NCBI GenBank assembly: GCA_037039685.1
Contig: JAWNGF010000002.1
Span: 4,712,001 to 4,776,000 of the forward strand
Direction: 5' to 3'
Source of the DNA: Ceratobasidium sp. AG-K
Taxonomy: Eukaryota > Basidiomycota > Agaricomycetes > Cantharellales > Ceratobasidiaceae
Length of the DNA stretch: 64,000 bases
How positions within the stretch are numbered: the first letter of the stretch is position 1; each line of letters begins with the position of its first letter. Both the position numbers and the translations under genes were made by a program. Below the pieces are notes generated by a model, which made no database searches, was not told where the DNA came from, and was given only the letters and a program-made list of their open reading frames with translations. Positions 51,415-63,406 of the stretch are shown here, in pieces.

Positions 51415-54400
51415 TCAGACAGCACCAGCAACCTTTTCGTCGGCCTTTTCAGACACGGCAGGCACATAGGCAGCGTTTCCCTGGGCCGCAGGTGGAGCAG
51501 ACAACCACTTCGCACCCCAGCCGCGGCGACGGACAAGCATTTTCCAGAGCTCAACAGCGCCAATGAAGACGGCGGTCATACCGACTATAAGTCCAACTTA
51601 GCGATCAACGATAACCGCACATATGGATGCGACTCACCAACCAGACCCCATTCCCATCCAATCGGAGCGTGGCGGAAGACTACGGTGTTGAAGCGAGGAA
51701 CATACAAGCAAATGGGGATGGTAGCCATGCCGAAAATGACAGACCAGAAGAGCATCTGATTGTTCCAGAGATCCTTGAAGACGTTCGAGTTGGGATACAA
51801 GTTGAACAAGGATCGGTCGAGACTCTTCAACTCCCAAGCGACCAACAGGTTTTGCAGAGTGAGAACGACAAAGACCACAGAGCGCGCACGGACTGTCAAC
51901 CCAGTTAGTGTCCATATCCGGGATGGTCGAACTCAGACTTACATATAGTTTCGCATCCGGCGTACGTCTTGTTGCAGTGTTCGCCAAGGTCTCCGTGCCC
52001 AGCTCCGTAAATGACAATGACGAAGCTCAAAAGACAGGTGACGCCCATCACAAAGCCATACCACAACATGTCGACGATAACGTTGCGCGAGAAGATACCG
52101 GCCTTGAGACTGGCGGGTGGGCGACGCATGATATTTGCAGCGGGAGCCTCAACGCCAAGGCCAACGGCGGGAAGGGAAGCAGTGACCCTATGGACCAACT
52201 TCAGTCATGGTCCACCAGTGAATGCAAAAGAGCTCACATGTTAACCCAGAGAATCTGCAATGGCGACAGAGGGAATACGCTCTCTCCATTGCGGTCGATA
52301 AAAGCCAAACCAATCAACAACAAGATGACCTCGCCGACATTGGCCACGAGCAAAGCGATTAGGAAGCGCTGGATATTGTCATAAATGATACGGCCCTCGG
52401 CAATAGCCCAGCGGATCGAGTCAAAGTTGTCATCAGTCAAGACAAGGTCGGAAGCGTCCTTAGCGACATCAGTGCCGGCGAGACCCATGCCAATACCAAC
52501 TGGTGCCTGCTTAAGCGAAGGAGCATCGTTGACACCATCACCTGCAATCATTTGTTAGTCACATTTGGCATCTAGCAGCTGAGAATACTTACCAGTCATG
52601 GCAAGGAAGCGACCGCGCCGCTTTCCAGCAGCTATCATGCGAACCTTGGTCTCGGGAGAACAACGAGCGATCACGAGAGGCAAGTCCGGTAGCTTGTCAA
52701 TCTCATCGTCAGAGAGTGCGTCGAATTGGGTGGCGGTCATGACGGCAGACGCGGGGGTATCACGGGTGACAATGCCGACCTCGAGGGCAATGGCACGAGC
52801 CGTGGCGGGATGGTCGCCGGTCACTGAAGCAATGTAAGCATACGAAACCAACTGTCCAACGAATGAACTTACACATGTGCACAACAATTCCGGCTTCCTT
52901 GCAAACTCGAACAGCGCCCTTGGTCTCGGGACGAGGAGGGTCATAAATGCCGGCCAAACCGAGGAATACGAATCCAGTCTCGACCTGATCACGCTTCTCA
53001 AGGTTTACATCGTCGCCGATGTCGCGGCGGAGAGCGAACCCGAGCACACGCAGACCTTGACCCGCGAGCTTCTCCATTTGCGACAAGACACGGGAACGAG
53101 CATCATCGGAGAGCGGGTTGGTGGATCCGTCAGTCAGGTCCGAAATGGCAACGCACGAGGCGAGGACACGTTCGACGGCGCCCTTCATGAACGCGACGCG
53201 TTGGCCGCTGTCGGTACCGTGATGTTGCATATAGACACTGGTCATGCGCTTGACAGTTGAATCAAAAGCGTGCTCGGCCAAGAGAGTATACGATCCTTCT
53301 TCAACAGTGGTATCGGCAGGGTTGCCACCAATAACCTTGGAGACAGCAGTGGGGAGGCTATCGGTAGACGAGGTGCTGAGATCGTCCCTATCGGCAGAAA
53401 AGACTGACTTTCTGACGAGCGAGTCGCGACCGAGATCGAGCTTCTGTGCGTAGACTTGCAATGCGATTTCTGTGGCGTCTCCCTCACCCTTCCAAGTACC
53501 GTCGGCAGTTTGATGGATGGAAGCGTTGTTGCAAAGGCTGGCGGCGTGTGTAAACGTGGTAAGGGCGGGGGAAATGCCATCTGACTTTTCGTCGCTGGCG
53601 GGCTGGTTCTCCGGGACGACACGGCCGACGGGCTCGAGAGCCGCACCAGTGCTTTCGACTTCGTATGTGCTACCAGCCGCAAGCCATAGACGTTTCACAA
53701 CCATACGACCCATAGTCAAAGTTCCGGTCTTGTCAGAGCAAATATCCGTAACACCGCCGAGTGCTTCGAGGGCATCAAGGCGGCGCACGACGACATTGCG
53801 CTGGGCCATGCGCTTAGCACCGATAGACATAGTGACAGTCAAGACGGCAATGAGGGACTCGGGACTAGAAGAGAGTCAGACGACGAAACAAAGCACGAAT
53901 AAATCACTTACATTACACCGATACCGAGGGCAATAGCATAGAGGACGACCTGATCGTTGATCTTGAACTTGGCAGCAGCAAAGACAATGATAACACAGAC
54001 AGCTGCGAGAAGGAGCAGAATATACGCAAACTGGTCCAAAGTTAGGGTTTGCTACTTCCCAAAAAGGAAAACAACGTACCTTGTTGAGCTTGATTTGCAG
54101 CGGGGTCCCCTTTCTCAAACCGAGCCAGATCATCATCTTCTGACCAGCGCGAGCCATGAGACTCTTATTGGTGTCAGGCTTGACCTTCTGATCTCCGAGA
54201 GCCTCGGCAATTCGGCCGATCTGAGTGCGCATACCTGTTGAAACGACAATGCCGCGGGCACGACCCTTGGCCACGGTAGTGGACGAGAATGCCATGTTGG
54301 TTCGATCGCCGAGAGGCAACGAAGGATCGGCTAAGAAGCGCAACAATCAAAGGTTAATCTGGGATTGACATGTTTTCATTTGAAACACGTACCGAGAGCC

Positions 54401-55268
54401 TCGACCTTCTTGGCAACTGGCAAGCTTTCACCCGTAAGGAGGGCCTCGTCGATTTCCACGTTTTGAGCGAGGGTAAGAATAAGATCGGCGGGGACGACAT
54501 CGCCAGTGCGGACAACGACTATATCGCCAGGAACGAGTTCGGTGCTGGGAACGGATTCGGCGCCTCCACCGTTGCGGATGACGTTGGCGGTGGGCGAAGA
54601 GAGAGACTTGAGCGAGTCCATGGTCTTTTCGGCCTTGTATTCTTGCCAGAAGCCGACAGTAATGTTCACTGCATTGGGTAAGCGCTAGGTCACCGGGAAT
54701 TGATAAGACTTACAGATAATAACTGCAGTGATCACACCGCCTTCAACCCAATCTTCGACTCCGAAGGAGAGGGCCATTGCACCAACAAGGACAAGTGTGA
54801 GGGCGTTGGCTGGATAAAAATTCAGCGGCGAAAAAGACTCGATACGCGACACTACATACCAACTTGGGCCATCAGGACCTTCAGAATGCTTACGCCTTCA
54901 GGCTCCTTGAGTTGGTTCTTTCCATACTGCGCAATTCGCTGTTGGACGACTTCATTGGTCAGTCCGAGCTCGGGGTCGGTAGCCAGGTGGCGAGCGATGG
55001 CAGAGGACGGGAGCACGTGCCACACGGGGTCGACGTTCGGGTTAATGTCGATGGTAAGAGTTGTGCACGTGTCAAGGGTGCTCGATGCACCCGGACGCTT
55101 AGTGTCGCCGAGGTCCGCACCTAGCCCAGATTGCTCCGGGCTGGGCGCGGGCCTCGGTATAGGCGGCTCGTCTACGTCGCCCGTAGCGGGCAGGACGCTG
55201 TGGGCGAGAGCAGAGTGGGCAGTCCCAGGGTGGTTACTGGCGGCATCATTGGAGCTCGAGTTGTTCAT
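51415..55268 (-). CDS. ENA1: ENA-type (P-type IID) Na+/K+-exporting ATPase
   Basis: Plasma-membrane cation pump that exports Na+ or K+ at high salt or alkaline pH. Start MNNSSSNDAASNHPGTAHSA, then a cation-ATPase N-terminal domain (WHVLPSSAIARHLATDPELG). Membrane and actuator segments: GAMALSFGVEDWVEGGVITA, VNITVGFWQEYKAEKTMDSL, DEALLTGESLPV. Helix 4 reads IPESLIAVLTVTMSIGAKRM; the phosphorylation loop is CSDKTGTLTMGRM; KGAVERVL is the nucleotide site; hinge AGDGVNDAPSLKQAPVGIGM. The LT-x-TM and VVRRLDALEALGGVTDICSD sequences match ENA pumps, whereas SERCA has PEGLPAV and an MRKKNAIV style. Later helices follow, and the tail ends EKADEKVAGAV. About eleven exons; overall length about 1,100 residues fits the family. 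A Ca2+ or mixed specificity cannot be excluded from sequence alone. Confidence 0.88.
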
Positions 55269-56118
55269 TCACGTTGTGGTAGTGCGCGGGAGAGAACAAG
55301 CCCAGAGGGTTCCTTCTAGACCCCTTTTAACCTGTATTACTTGCACAGCCTCCCAGCCAAGCCCGCCACGCCGATTCCAAAACCCGCCACTGCCGGCCCC
55401 CGCCCCGCTGCCGGTGGAGTGTCTCCACTTCCGGCACAGCCCACAGTACCTGCACGCATCCAGAACACTCGACTATCGTCCAGCGCTCACTCGTCGCTGT
55501 CATCAGCGCCTATCGCTCTCCGATTCAGACCCCCATCGCTGACAAATCATTTTGGGGTGATATCAGAGCCTGGCCGCGTGAACAATCGAAGAAGCCAGCA
55601 TTACGGCATCGGAACACGAGGCATGCATACACTCAGCCCTCTCCCAGCAAGTCTGGGTTTCTCACCCACGCGTGCACTCATGGCCCCTGTTCGCATACAC
55701 TCGACCCCTACACCCCTAGCTGACGCCTAGGCTCGTTCCACAGCCTAGCGTCACTCGCGAGTCGACTTTGCATCTTACGAGAATTGAATGGGAGAGTTGG
55801 GGAAGCGCGTGCGACATTCTTCCTTAGAAAGGCGTGAATCGAGCCAAGTCTTATCACACGTTCGAATCCTGACTGGGCCAGCGTAGCTCCGGCCATGGAC
55901 TATTCAGTCAACGAGAACCTACCGAATGCACCAGGAACGATTATCTCGCTGCCCGCGTGCACAAGACCCGCCACTTGTGATTGGCTCGCCTCGTTTCCGC
56001 GTTCTTGTCGCCGAGTTGGACAGTCCCCTGTAACGTGATGACAGCAATTGGTAACCGTAAATAAGATTAAACCCCAAAGAAATACACGAGGCCGGCTAGC
56101 ATCCAGTTTCGCCAATTG
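55269..56118. other. ENA promoter and lipase 1 3' region
   Basis: 850 bp. The part next to the ENA start is CT/GC-rich, with an open frame on the opposite strand that is low-complexity Pro/Ser and not gene-like. Near 55860 there is a GTTCGAATCC B-box-like decamer without a tRNA fold. No other feature. Confidence 0.4.
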
Positions 56119-57419
56119 TTACTCCCCCGCAAATGGCCCCGCATGATCGTATAACTTGATGCCCTTTCTCAAGACCTCTCCCGCGGCACACTTGGGGCTT
56201 AGATTGTCTTGACCTATATGCCATTTCCAGTATCGTTACTCACAATCTCGTCACCTTACTCACCGGCACACGTATTCCATACTCCATCCACATCGATATG
56301 GCGCTCCCCAGTTGTGTGCTTAAAGCCAAGCAACACTACCCCAAACTTAGCCGACGTCATACCAAGCCAACACCCTCAAACACTTACGTGGTGGCAGCAC
56401 AGGCACGATATCCAACTTATTTGTGATTCGCACCACATCGGAAATCTAAATTGCAATATTTAGCCTAATCAGTTCACAATTTGATTCAGGGCTAGCTTAC
56501 CTTGGCGTTGACAAAGTCTGCAAATACGTCATTTCCGACCTGGTATGAGTAACCGGTTAGTGGGCTGCGAATGCCGCAATGTTTGGACTTGCCCGTGGAG
56601 CTCCGAGGGTTCGTACGGAGACTTTGAACTTGCTGCCGAGCTGCAGTTGCAAATAAAGACCATCGAGAGTCGCCAGTGCACCGCCTAAGGAGTGTCCGAC
56701 CGTGACAATGTTTGTAGTGTTGTGTGCTGCTAGGACGCTCCTAACGGCGCTTAGAATAGGCGCGGCAGAACGCGTGTGAGATGCGAGGAACCCAACGTGC
56801 GCCTTGGCCAATAGCGGGCGCCCGGGGAACTGGGCCGATGGGATAATAACTGGGAGGAACGCCGCATCGGTCAAAATCGCTTCGCTGTCGAGGACACGGT
56901 AAGCGCTTGCGATTGAGGCAGAGATGAGAACGCATACATTCTTTCCGAGTCTGTTCCCTGCCGCCCAACAACCACCGAGTTCTGGGAGGGCCACCACCCG
57001 ACATACCCTGCGCGACAATAACCGTCGGACCATCGCTCTCGCAAATAAATCAATACTTACAATACTGGGTGACACCTCCATCCCCACCGCTCTTATACAC
57101 CTGGAAATCCTTGACCGAGGCAGATTGACAGGACTCTAACCGACGAAAGAGCCAAATCAATATCGCTATCTGTTCGCTCGAGCCATAACTTACTGCACTG
57201 CCAATTGGTACGGGTCTCAGGTGGACAGTATGCAGCAGCCGAAAACCACGAATACGGCACATAGCTATCAATCTCTGCCGTGCTCACACGCGAGACCGAG
57301 GCTACCTTGAGTTGTGCCGCATCCTCAACGACGGATTCCGGCGGAGGCGACACAGTCGTCGGAGCCGCCAGAACCGAGAGGGCTAAAGTCAGAGTAACGA
57401 GAGAGGATGAAAAGTACAT
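56119..57419 (-). CDS. Secreted class 3 lipase, copy 1
   Basis: Extracellular triacylglycerol lipase of the Rhizomucor lipase fold. Start MYFSSSLVTLTLALSVLAAP is a signal peptide with a likely cleavage after LAAP. Exons join in phase: YSWFSAAAYCPPETRTNWQC, then SVKDFQVYKSGGDGG, YVGWWPSQNSVVVGRQGTDS, EAILTDAAFLPV, the nucleophile elbow NIVTVGHSLGGALATLDGLY, VSVRTLGAPR joined to VGNDVFADFVNAK, VVRITNKLDIVPVLPP with the catalytic Asp, LLGFKHTTGERHIDVDGVWN, and CAAGEVLRKGIKLYDHAGPF with the catalytic His. The triad is complete. The intron after GAPR (56592-56540) uses a GC donor. A TATA-like element lies at 57511-57516, about 90 nt upstream. Cysteines at NWQCS and KCAAG are candidates for disulfides. 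Confidence 0.88.
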
Positions 57420-58406
57420 GGCCGGCGAAGATGGAAAGAGAATGTGGGTGTCGACTACAACTGGGCGGGCTAAACTCGGCAGGTTTCAGGCCGCTGCAGG
57501 ACAAACAGGCTATATATTAACCAACTCTCGACTTCTTCTCGTAAAACCCAACACCTGACTATGTGCTAACTCGTCAGGCGCTTCTTTCATTATCAGCCGA
57601 GGTTCACCAAGGCTCGGCATCGGAAGTATTGAAAAAGCTAGCTTTGTTCACAAGGCCAAAATAGGCAAAGTGCAATACAAACTGTTTTCAGACGACAATA
57701 CCTCACACATGATCCTGTCAACTGATGTTTGATGATCATGTGGGTGCATAATAACTTCATGAATTCAGAAGGTCGGTCTGTATGTACGTTCCTCGGTGAG
57801 GTCGCATAGGCGGATAGCGGGTTGTCATCTGACTCGAGCACGCCCGAAGATCCTTGTTCCAAGGCCCTTCCACGGGGTGTGCGGGGGATCGAAGCGAGTC
57901 CAAGGAAGACGTGACGTGATGATTTGATTGAGCCTCGGTGAAGTCGAAGCAAATGGGGTAATCGCTGGATTCCTTTGATGGCTCGCTTGCCCTTGGTTGT
58001 CTGCGCTTCGATCTGTCGATCTGTCTCAAGGGTCATTAGGAAATGTGCTATATATTCAAAGCGAGCTGGGTTTATGCTCTCTGATAACTGATACGACGAT
58101 GGGAGTAATCGTGGTCTGTTTGTAGTGAATCTGCTTTGTATGCGTGTGCTGACCATCGGAATCGCCGTCCAGTACGCGAGCCTGGATCGGGGACTTTCGT
58201 TGGATTTCACCTAACTTTTGAGTATCTCCTTCGGAGGTCTCGTACTCAAGAAAATTCCAAGTCGCAGACACCAATATTTATAGCCTACGAAGTCTGTGCA
58301 ATTGGCATTATATTAATTATACCTAAAGCATGCGCACGCTTTTTGCAGCTTTTCACGCCATTATCACAAGGAACGGAGCCCATTAACCCTCTTATAATAT
58401 CCAGCA
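57420..58406. other. Spacer between lipase copies 1 and 2
   Basis: About 1 kb with no lipase-like exon remnant that I can see and no other coding pattern. It carries the lipase 1 promoter, including the TATA-like TATATATTAA at 57511. Confidence 0.45.
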
Positions 58407-59776
58407 TTAAACAAAGTAGCAACTTGTCAGGTCGGGAACCTCAAACCCTCCCGCATATGGACCCAGGTGGTCAGTCAGCCAGATTCCTTGTCTTAGAAGC
58501 TGGCCTGCAGAGCAATTTACGTCCAGATTATCATTTCCTTAACCAGATTCGCAGATTTAGTAGTGTATTGGCATAGTCGCAATCAACGGACCTGAGCAAT
58601 CGATCCAAGCTTTCTGTGCGTTGATATGCTTCTCACCAGCTGTATGTTTGAAGCCCAATATCACTAAATCATCGTGTTAGTTTCTGCGCTGAAGGGGTTG
58701 ATTGATTACGTACAAGGAGGCAAAGAGGGGACAAGGTCTCGCTTGTTAGTGATGCGAACGAGGTCCGTGAGCTAAATAACGTTAGTATGGGAGATTTTTC
58801 GAATTGGCGCTGTGACCAACCTTCTGATCTACGAAGTTCACGAATATATCGTTTCCAACCTGCATCCATATGAGTGGTGAACAGGACGCGTCCACTTTGA
58901 ATTGACTAACCCTAGGCTGCCCAATGGTTCTCGTGCTAACTTGGATGTTTGATGGCAAATTCAACTTCAAAAATAGGCCGTCCAATAGGGCTAACGCTCC
59001 CCCCAGTGAATGGCCAACTGTAACAACCTTGGTCGCTCCTCGCTCAGCAATCACCTTTTTGACGGTATCAAGTACAACAGTTGCGGTACGTTCGTGAGCC
59101 TCTTGGAATCCAAAATGGACGGCAGCCGATTTTGGTGCCCCAGGAAAGCGTTTGGTATTGAGAGACACAGGCAAGAAGGCCAGGTCCGTAAGAACCGCCA
59201 GGCTATCGTTAAGCTCTTGGTTCAGATGTATCGTAGCCCGAGTATATATGATAGCCACTTACATTTCATTCAGTTGGGTGCCTTGGTGTCCTACAACTAC
59301 CGAATTTCCTGAAGGCCACCAACCAACATACCCTACATGCAAGGCATTATCAAACTGTGGTGCACCCCAGGGATGTCGAAGCTGTAGTGGTCTACTTACA
59401 GTGCTGGATCAACCCTCCATCTCCACCACTTGCGTAAACAATAAAGTCTTTGACTGGATCGGCTTTGCAGAATTCTAGAATCAGAGTGTGGGTGAAAACT
59501 AGAAAACAATAGACCCAAATAGTAAACGAACTCACTGCAGCTCCAGTTCACTTGAGTGGCTGGTGGGCAGTAGGCGGCTGCAGAAAAATATTCGTAGGGG
59601 ATATAGCTTTTTACCTCAGCAGCGCTGATAGGTCCGACAGAAAGCGACTTGAGCGAGGCGGTGTCTACATCCAAAGGAACTGGAGGTATCGTGGCGTTAG
59701 CAGGAGCAGTGAGGGGAGCGGCAAGCGCTCGTGCTGAAAACGAGAGCAAGATTGCAAATAACAATGTAGTAGTCAT
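58407..59776 (-). CDS. Secreted class 3 lipase, copy 2
   Basis: Paralog of copy 1 with the same exon plan. Signal peptide MTTTLLFAILLSFSARALAA. Mature blocks: PYEYFSAAAYCPPATQVNWS, DPVKDFIVYASGGDGG, YVGWWPSGNSVVVGHQGTQL, AVLTDLAFLPVSLNTKRFPG, KVVTVGHSLGGALALLDGLF (Ser), STRTIGQPR joined by a GTTAGT intron to VGNDIFVNFVDQK, DLVRITNKRDLVPSLPP (Asp), VILGFKHTAGEKHINAQKAW, NCSAGQLLRQGIWLTDHLGP (His), and a C terminus GFEVPDLTSCYFV. All three catalytic residues are present, so it is predicted active. A TATA-like element is present near 59877 (minus strand), 100 nt upstream of the start. Diverged clearly from copy 1 but closer to copies 4 and 5 in the elbow region. Confidence 0.9.
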
Positions 59777-60615
59777 TATAGCCTACGGAAGGGTCGATTT
59801 GGCTTAACTTGTAATCAGTGTTTAGGGAGACTGTGAAAAATAAAGCCGTGCTCAGCAAACATAGGTTGGGATACCTTCTTATATGCGCTTGGATTGTCGC
59901 CATGGACAGCAAGTGAGAACATACCAATGGGGAATTTCATCAACACATGATGCCTTATCTGGCTATATTAAGTATGCAAACGAATCTATGAGCTGTCTGC
60001 TGATTATAACCATTGAGTCACATGGCGGGATGTGGGAATGTCTTAGCCCGCTAGACCCGAGGTTTACCATCGTTGATCGCCTCCTCGATAAGGCTGGCTC
60101 CGACGTCTAAGCGTCGACCCAATATGCATGAGTGTGTCGCGTTATAAACGCAACAAGTACACAACCGATATGGGGTGTGGTCCAGTACCATGATTTGAAG
60201 TTGGTCTTTCGCAACCAAAATATACAGCTCAAGCGAAGCCCGGCATGTACTATGGTCCGCATAGAGTCGGCCCCGAAACCGCCGTCCAGGATGCCCAGTA
60301 ATACAACTATTCCGATTACGATGGATAAGCATTTCCATGGGGTGGTTTCTTCGCAGGACCGACCCTGCTGTCCTGAAGCCCATGTGGCACTCGTTCGGGG
60401 TTGCCAAGTCGTACTCTCGTCGGAGTGATTACGATACAGCAATACTGACAAATGGCCGAAACCTATCTCAAGAGTTCACAGAACGACATAATGCTCAGTT
60501 TGATATTGAAATGGACCGCATGGTGACTGATGGACGGTTATCAAAGGATTAGACAAGCTCATATCTGAGTGCTTTCAACTTGCATATACTCAGGTTAAAC
60601 AAAGTGCGACCCCTG
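59777..60615. other. Spacer between lipase copy 2 and decayed copy 3
   Basis: About 840 bp. It includes the copy 2 promoter. Short frames on both strands have no lipase or other domain character, and I see no transposon remnant that would explain the duplication. Confidence 0.4.
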
Positions 60616-61435
60616 CTAAATACAACTACCGGCTCCCAGCATAATACCGCCAGCGTATGGACCAACGTGATCTTCCGAGTTAACTCCTTGGCTCGACTCT
60701 TGCTCCGTTGAACAGTTCGCATTTAGATGATCTCTGCTAGACTGCTGTGAGGCTACACGATCAAACAAGTGTGATGGGGGTTTACCTGTGCCGGTATTCC
60801 ACACGCCTTAAGAGTTGATGTCATTCCCTCCGTTATTATGCCTAAATTCCAAGAGAATTCCCGGTGTATAAACAACGATCCGTGGGTGGTGGGTATGACA
60901 GGAGCGACAACTTGCCCGGCGGTAGGATAGGAGTTAGATATCCTTTTTTTGCAATGAGGACACCAGTAAGCTAAGCAATTCAAGGAGTTACCGTAGTGAA
61001 CATATAATGGATTGATACAACAAGTGATGCACATACCTTTTGGTCAATGAAGGTTGTTAATTTGTTGTCTCCGACCTAAATTATTATAGACACATCACCA
61101 CCTCCAGTGCAAGATGAAGATGATGGCGCACCCACTCTAAGCTGGCCCATGGTTCTTGTTACCACATCTATACTCTCAGGGATGTGTAACCAGAGATTCA
61201 GTGCATCTAAGAGGGCCAATGCTCCTCCCAGCGAAGGTCCAACTGTAATAATCTTCGAGGCACCTTTTTCGCCAAGGATTATATTGATCGTTTCCGGGAC
61301 AATTTTCGCCGTACGTATACAAACAGCTTGAAGGCCATAGTGTGCGACTAATTGCGACAGAATCCCAGGAAAGGGAGTCGAGTTGAGTGGTTTTGGACCG
61401 GGGATGAGAAATGCCATCGAGTCTTTGGGTGCTTA
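60616..61435 (-). pseudogene. Decayed class 3 lipase, copy 3
   Basis: Recognisable by homology to its neighbours but broken in several ways. The 5' third (signal peptide and GGDGG/YVGWW exons) is missing; similarity begins at DSMAFLIPGPKPLNSTPFPG. The nucleophile elbow reads IITVGPSLGGALALLDALNL, so the conserved His next to the Ser is now Pro. The exon that should carry RITNKRDLVP reads RISNSYPTAGQVVAPVIPTT and lacks the catalytic Asp. The next exon has an in-frame TAA (GGNDINS then stop then GVWNTGTG). The last exon (EDHVGPYAGGIMLGAGSCI) is intact. No TATA-like element or start codon context was found. Treated as a pseudogene; expression of a fragment cannot be ruled out. Confidence 0.85.
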
Positions 61436-61605
61436 ATGTTGACATTGGTATGTATCAGGCCGAGCGAGGTATGGTGATAAGCTCCGGCTCAAGTGACCGG
61501 TAACTAGTAGCTAATGGTTGCCGCGGGGACCGTGACAGGCTCAATGGTTACATTGGTATAAACGAATATGCGCACGAGGAGCCCGGTCACCGAACCTAAT
61601 CTGGT

Positions 61606-63006
61606 CTAAACACAACTACTAGTGCCCAGCATGAGACCACCAGCATACGGTCCAAGGTGGTCTCTCAAAATGATCCCTTGAGTAAATACTTGACCGGCTG
61701 AACAGTTCCTATTGAGGTTGTCTCGACCTTAAGGAGGCGTTAGATTTTTCAGCCATGGTGATATGCCATAGCATATTTACCCGAGCAAGCGTTCCAGATG
61801 TCCTGTTGGTTAATGTGCTGTTCGCCAGAGGTGTGTCTATAGCCTAAGATAACTGGTTCTTAGTTGAGAATGGTGTCTTACGGTCAATGCCTACACCAAG
61901 CGACTCACCCGGTGGCACGACAGGGACAAGGTCTCGCTTATTCGTAATACGAATAAAGTCTTTAAGCTAGACATAAATGTCCCGACCTGGTTAAAACCCC
62001 GAATGGATAGAAACATGAAGTTTGCACCTTCCGATCAACAAAAGTCGCGAATACATCGTTTCCGACCTATCGATAACAACTCAGTGAATATGTGAGTCAC
62101 TTTGTGGCACAGCGACCTGCTTACTCTCGGTTGGCCGAAGGTCCTCGTTGCCACGCTCACAGTTGACGGAAGCTGTAGTCGCAGGTACAAGCCGTCTAGC
62201 AATGCCAGAGATCCGCCCAGAGAGTGCCCAACCGTGACAACCTTGGTAGCCCCTTTCTTGTTGACGATCTCCTTGACGATCTCCAGGATCACCGTCGCCG
62301 TACGTGCATGAGCAGTCTGAAAGCCGATGTGTGCGGTAGCTAGTAGAGGAGCTCCTGGGAAAAGCGCAGCGTTGAGAGGTGCCGGCGCCAACACGAGGTC
62401 TGTCAGGACTGCGAATCTGCACCATCCACCAGTAGTAATTCCAGGTGTTAGGGACAGTTGGTGCGAGATCAAATGGCGTACGTATTATTCAGTTCGGTTC
62501 CTTCGTGAGCAACGACAATTGACTGCCCCGAAGGCCACCAACCCACGTACCCTGCGCGAATAATTACATGGTGTAAGATACAACGATTCTGAGGCCGTGA
62601 GAGCAGAAACTCACAGCGTTGAACTAAACCACCATCTCCGCCACTCGCATACACCTGAAAATCCTTGACCGGCTCGGCGTTACAAGATTCTATTACCAAA
62701 GCCATTGAATTGTGACACTGACAGATACATCATACGAGGCTTACTGCAACTCCAGTCCGCTTGGCTGGCCTGCGGACAGTATGTGGCTTGTGCAAACCAG
62801 CCGTACGGAATGTGGTCGTCAATATCAGACGTGCTGAGTTGACTAACGGGTCCCGAGCTAAGCAGCGCAGATTCGGTCACAACGGATGATGGGGTAGTGC
62901 CGTTTGCGATCGCACGAGCGGAAACCGGAGCCGATAGGGCGGGAGCTGAAAGAACGAGCGACGCTGCGTGCGTGAGCACGGCTGCAAGCCAGAGGTACGC
63001 TGGCAT
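61606..63006 (-). CDS. Secreted class 3 lipase, copy 4
   Basis: Intact paralog. Signal peptide MPAYLWLAAVLTHAASLVLS, then a short Ser/Thr/Ala spacer. Mature blocks: PYGWFAQATYCPQASQADWS, PVKDFQVYASGGDGG, YVGWWPSGQSIVVAHEGTEL, AVLTDLVLAPAPLNAALFPG, KVVTVGHSLGGSLALLDGLY (Ser), VATRTFGQPR joined to VGNDVFATFVDRK, DFIRITNKRDLVPVVPP (Asp), VILGYRHTSGEQHINQQDIW, NLNRNCSAGQVFTQGIILRD with HLGPYAGG (His), C terminus LMLGTSSCV. The catalytic triad is complete. ATG at 63006 is chosen because it alone is followed directly by the signal peptide; in-frame ATGs further upstream precede polar residues. A TATA-like TTATAAT lies about 70 nt upstream. Confidence 0.9.
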
Positions 63007-63406
63007 GATTAGGGACAAGAAAGGACAGTTAACGGACGAACACTGGGTCCCAGGCATTGCTGGTCGCCCAGGCATTATAAGGTAAAAAGTAGCTGAAACA
63101 CCCGCCCGCTTGCCGACGTTCCGCGAATTGAGTTTGACCAACTTGTCCCAATCCGAGGCCAAATTTCCAAATCCTTCTCATCCGAGTTTGTATGTGGTTC
63201 TGCTCCCGGGAAAAAGGCCTAGCTCAGAAGTACAGAGTACCATAAATCACCGGGGCGGGTTACCGATAGGTTTTCACACGAGGCTGGGAGTCATTGTGGG
63301 AAAAACTAGATTTGGCGTAGGTGCACGGGGAAGCAATCGGGAGGTTTGATCATTTCATTGGTAAGGGGTATGTATGCGCAAAACGTTCGACAAGTTAGAT
63401 GTGCAG
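63007..63406. other. Spacer between lipase copies 4 and 5
   Basis: 400 bp with the copy 4 promoter (TATA-like at 63073-63080 on the minus strand). The rest shows no coding character. Confidence 0.45.

Noticed and set aside
51415..55268. SERCA-type Ca2+-ATPase as identity of the pump
   Set aside because: Helix 4 and phosphorylation-site surroundings (LTVTM, RRLDALEALGGVTDICSD) match ENA (IID) pumps better than SERCA.
55341..55730. Pro/Ser-rich open frame opposite the ENA promoter
   Set aside because: Low complexity, no domain, overlaps the promoter of ENA; typical of GC-rich antisense frames.
55850..55885. tRNA-like B box (GTTCGAATCC)
   Set aside because: No complementary T stem, acceptor stem or A box could be folded around it on either strand.
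59777..60615. Possible transposon or LTR that might explain lipase duplication
   Set aside because: No terminal repeats, reverse transcriptase or transposase motifs were found.
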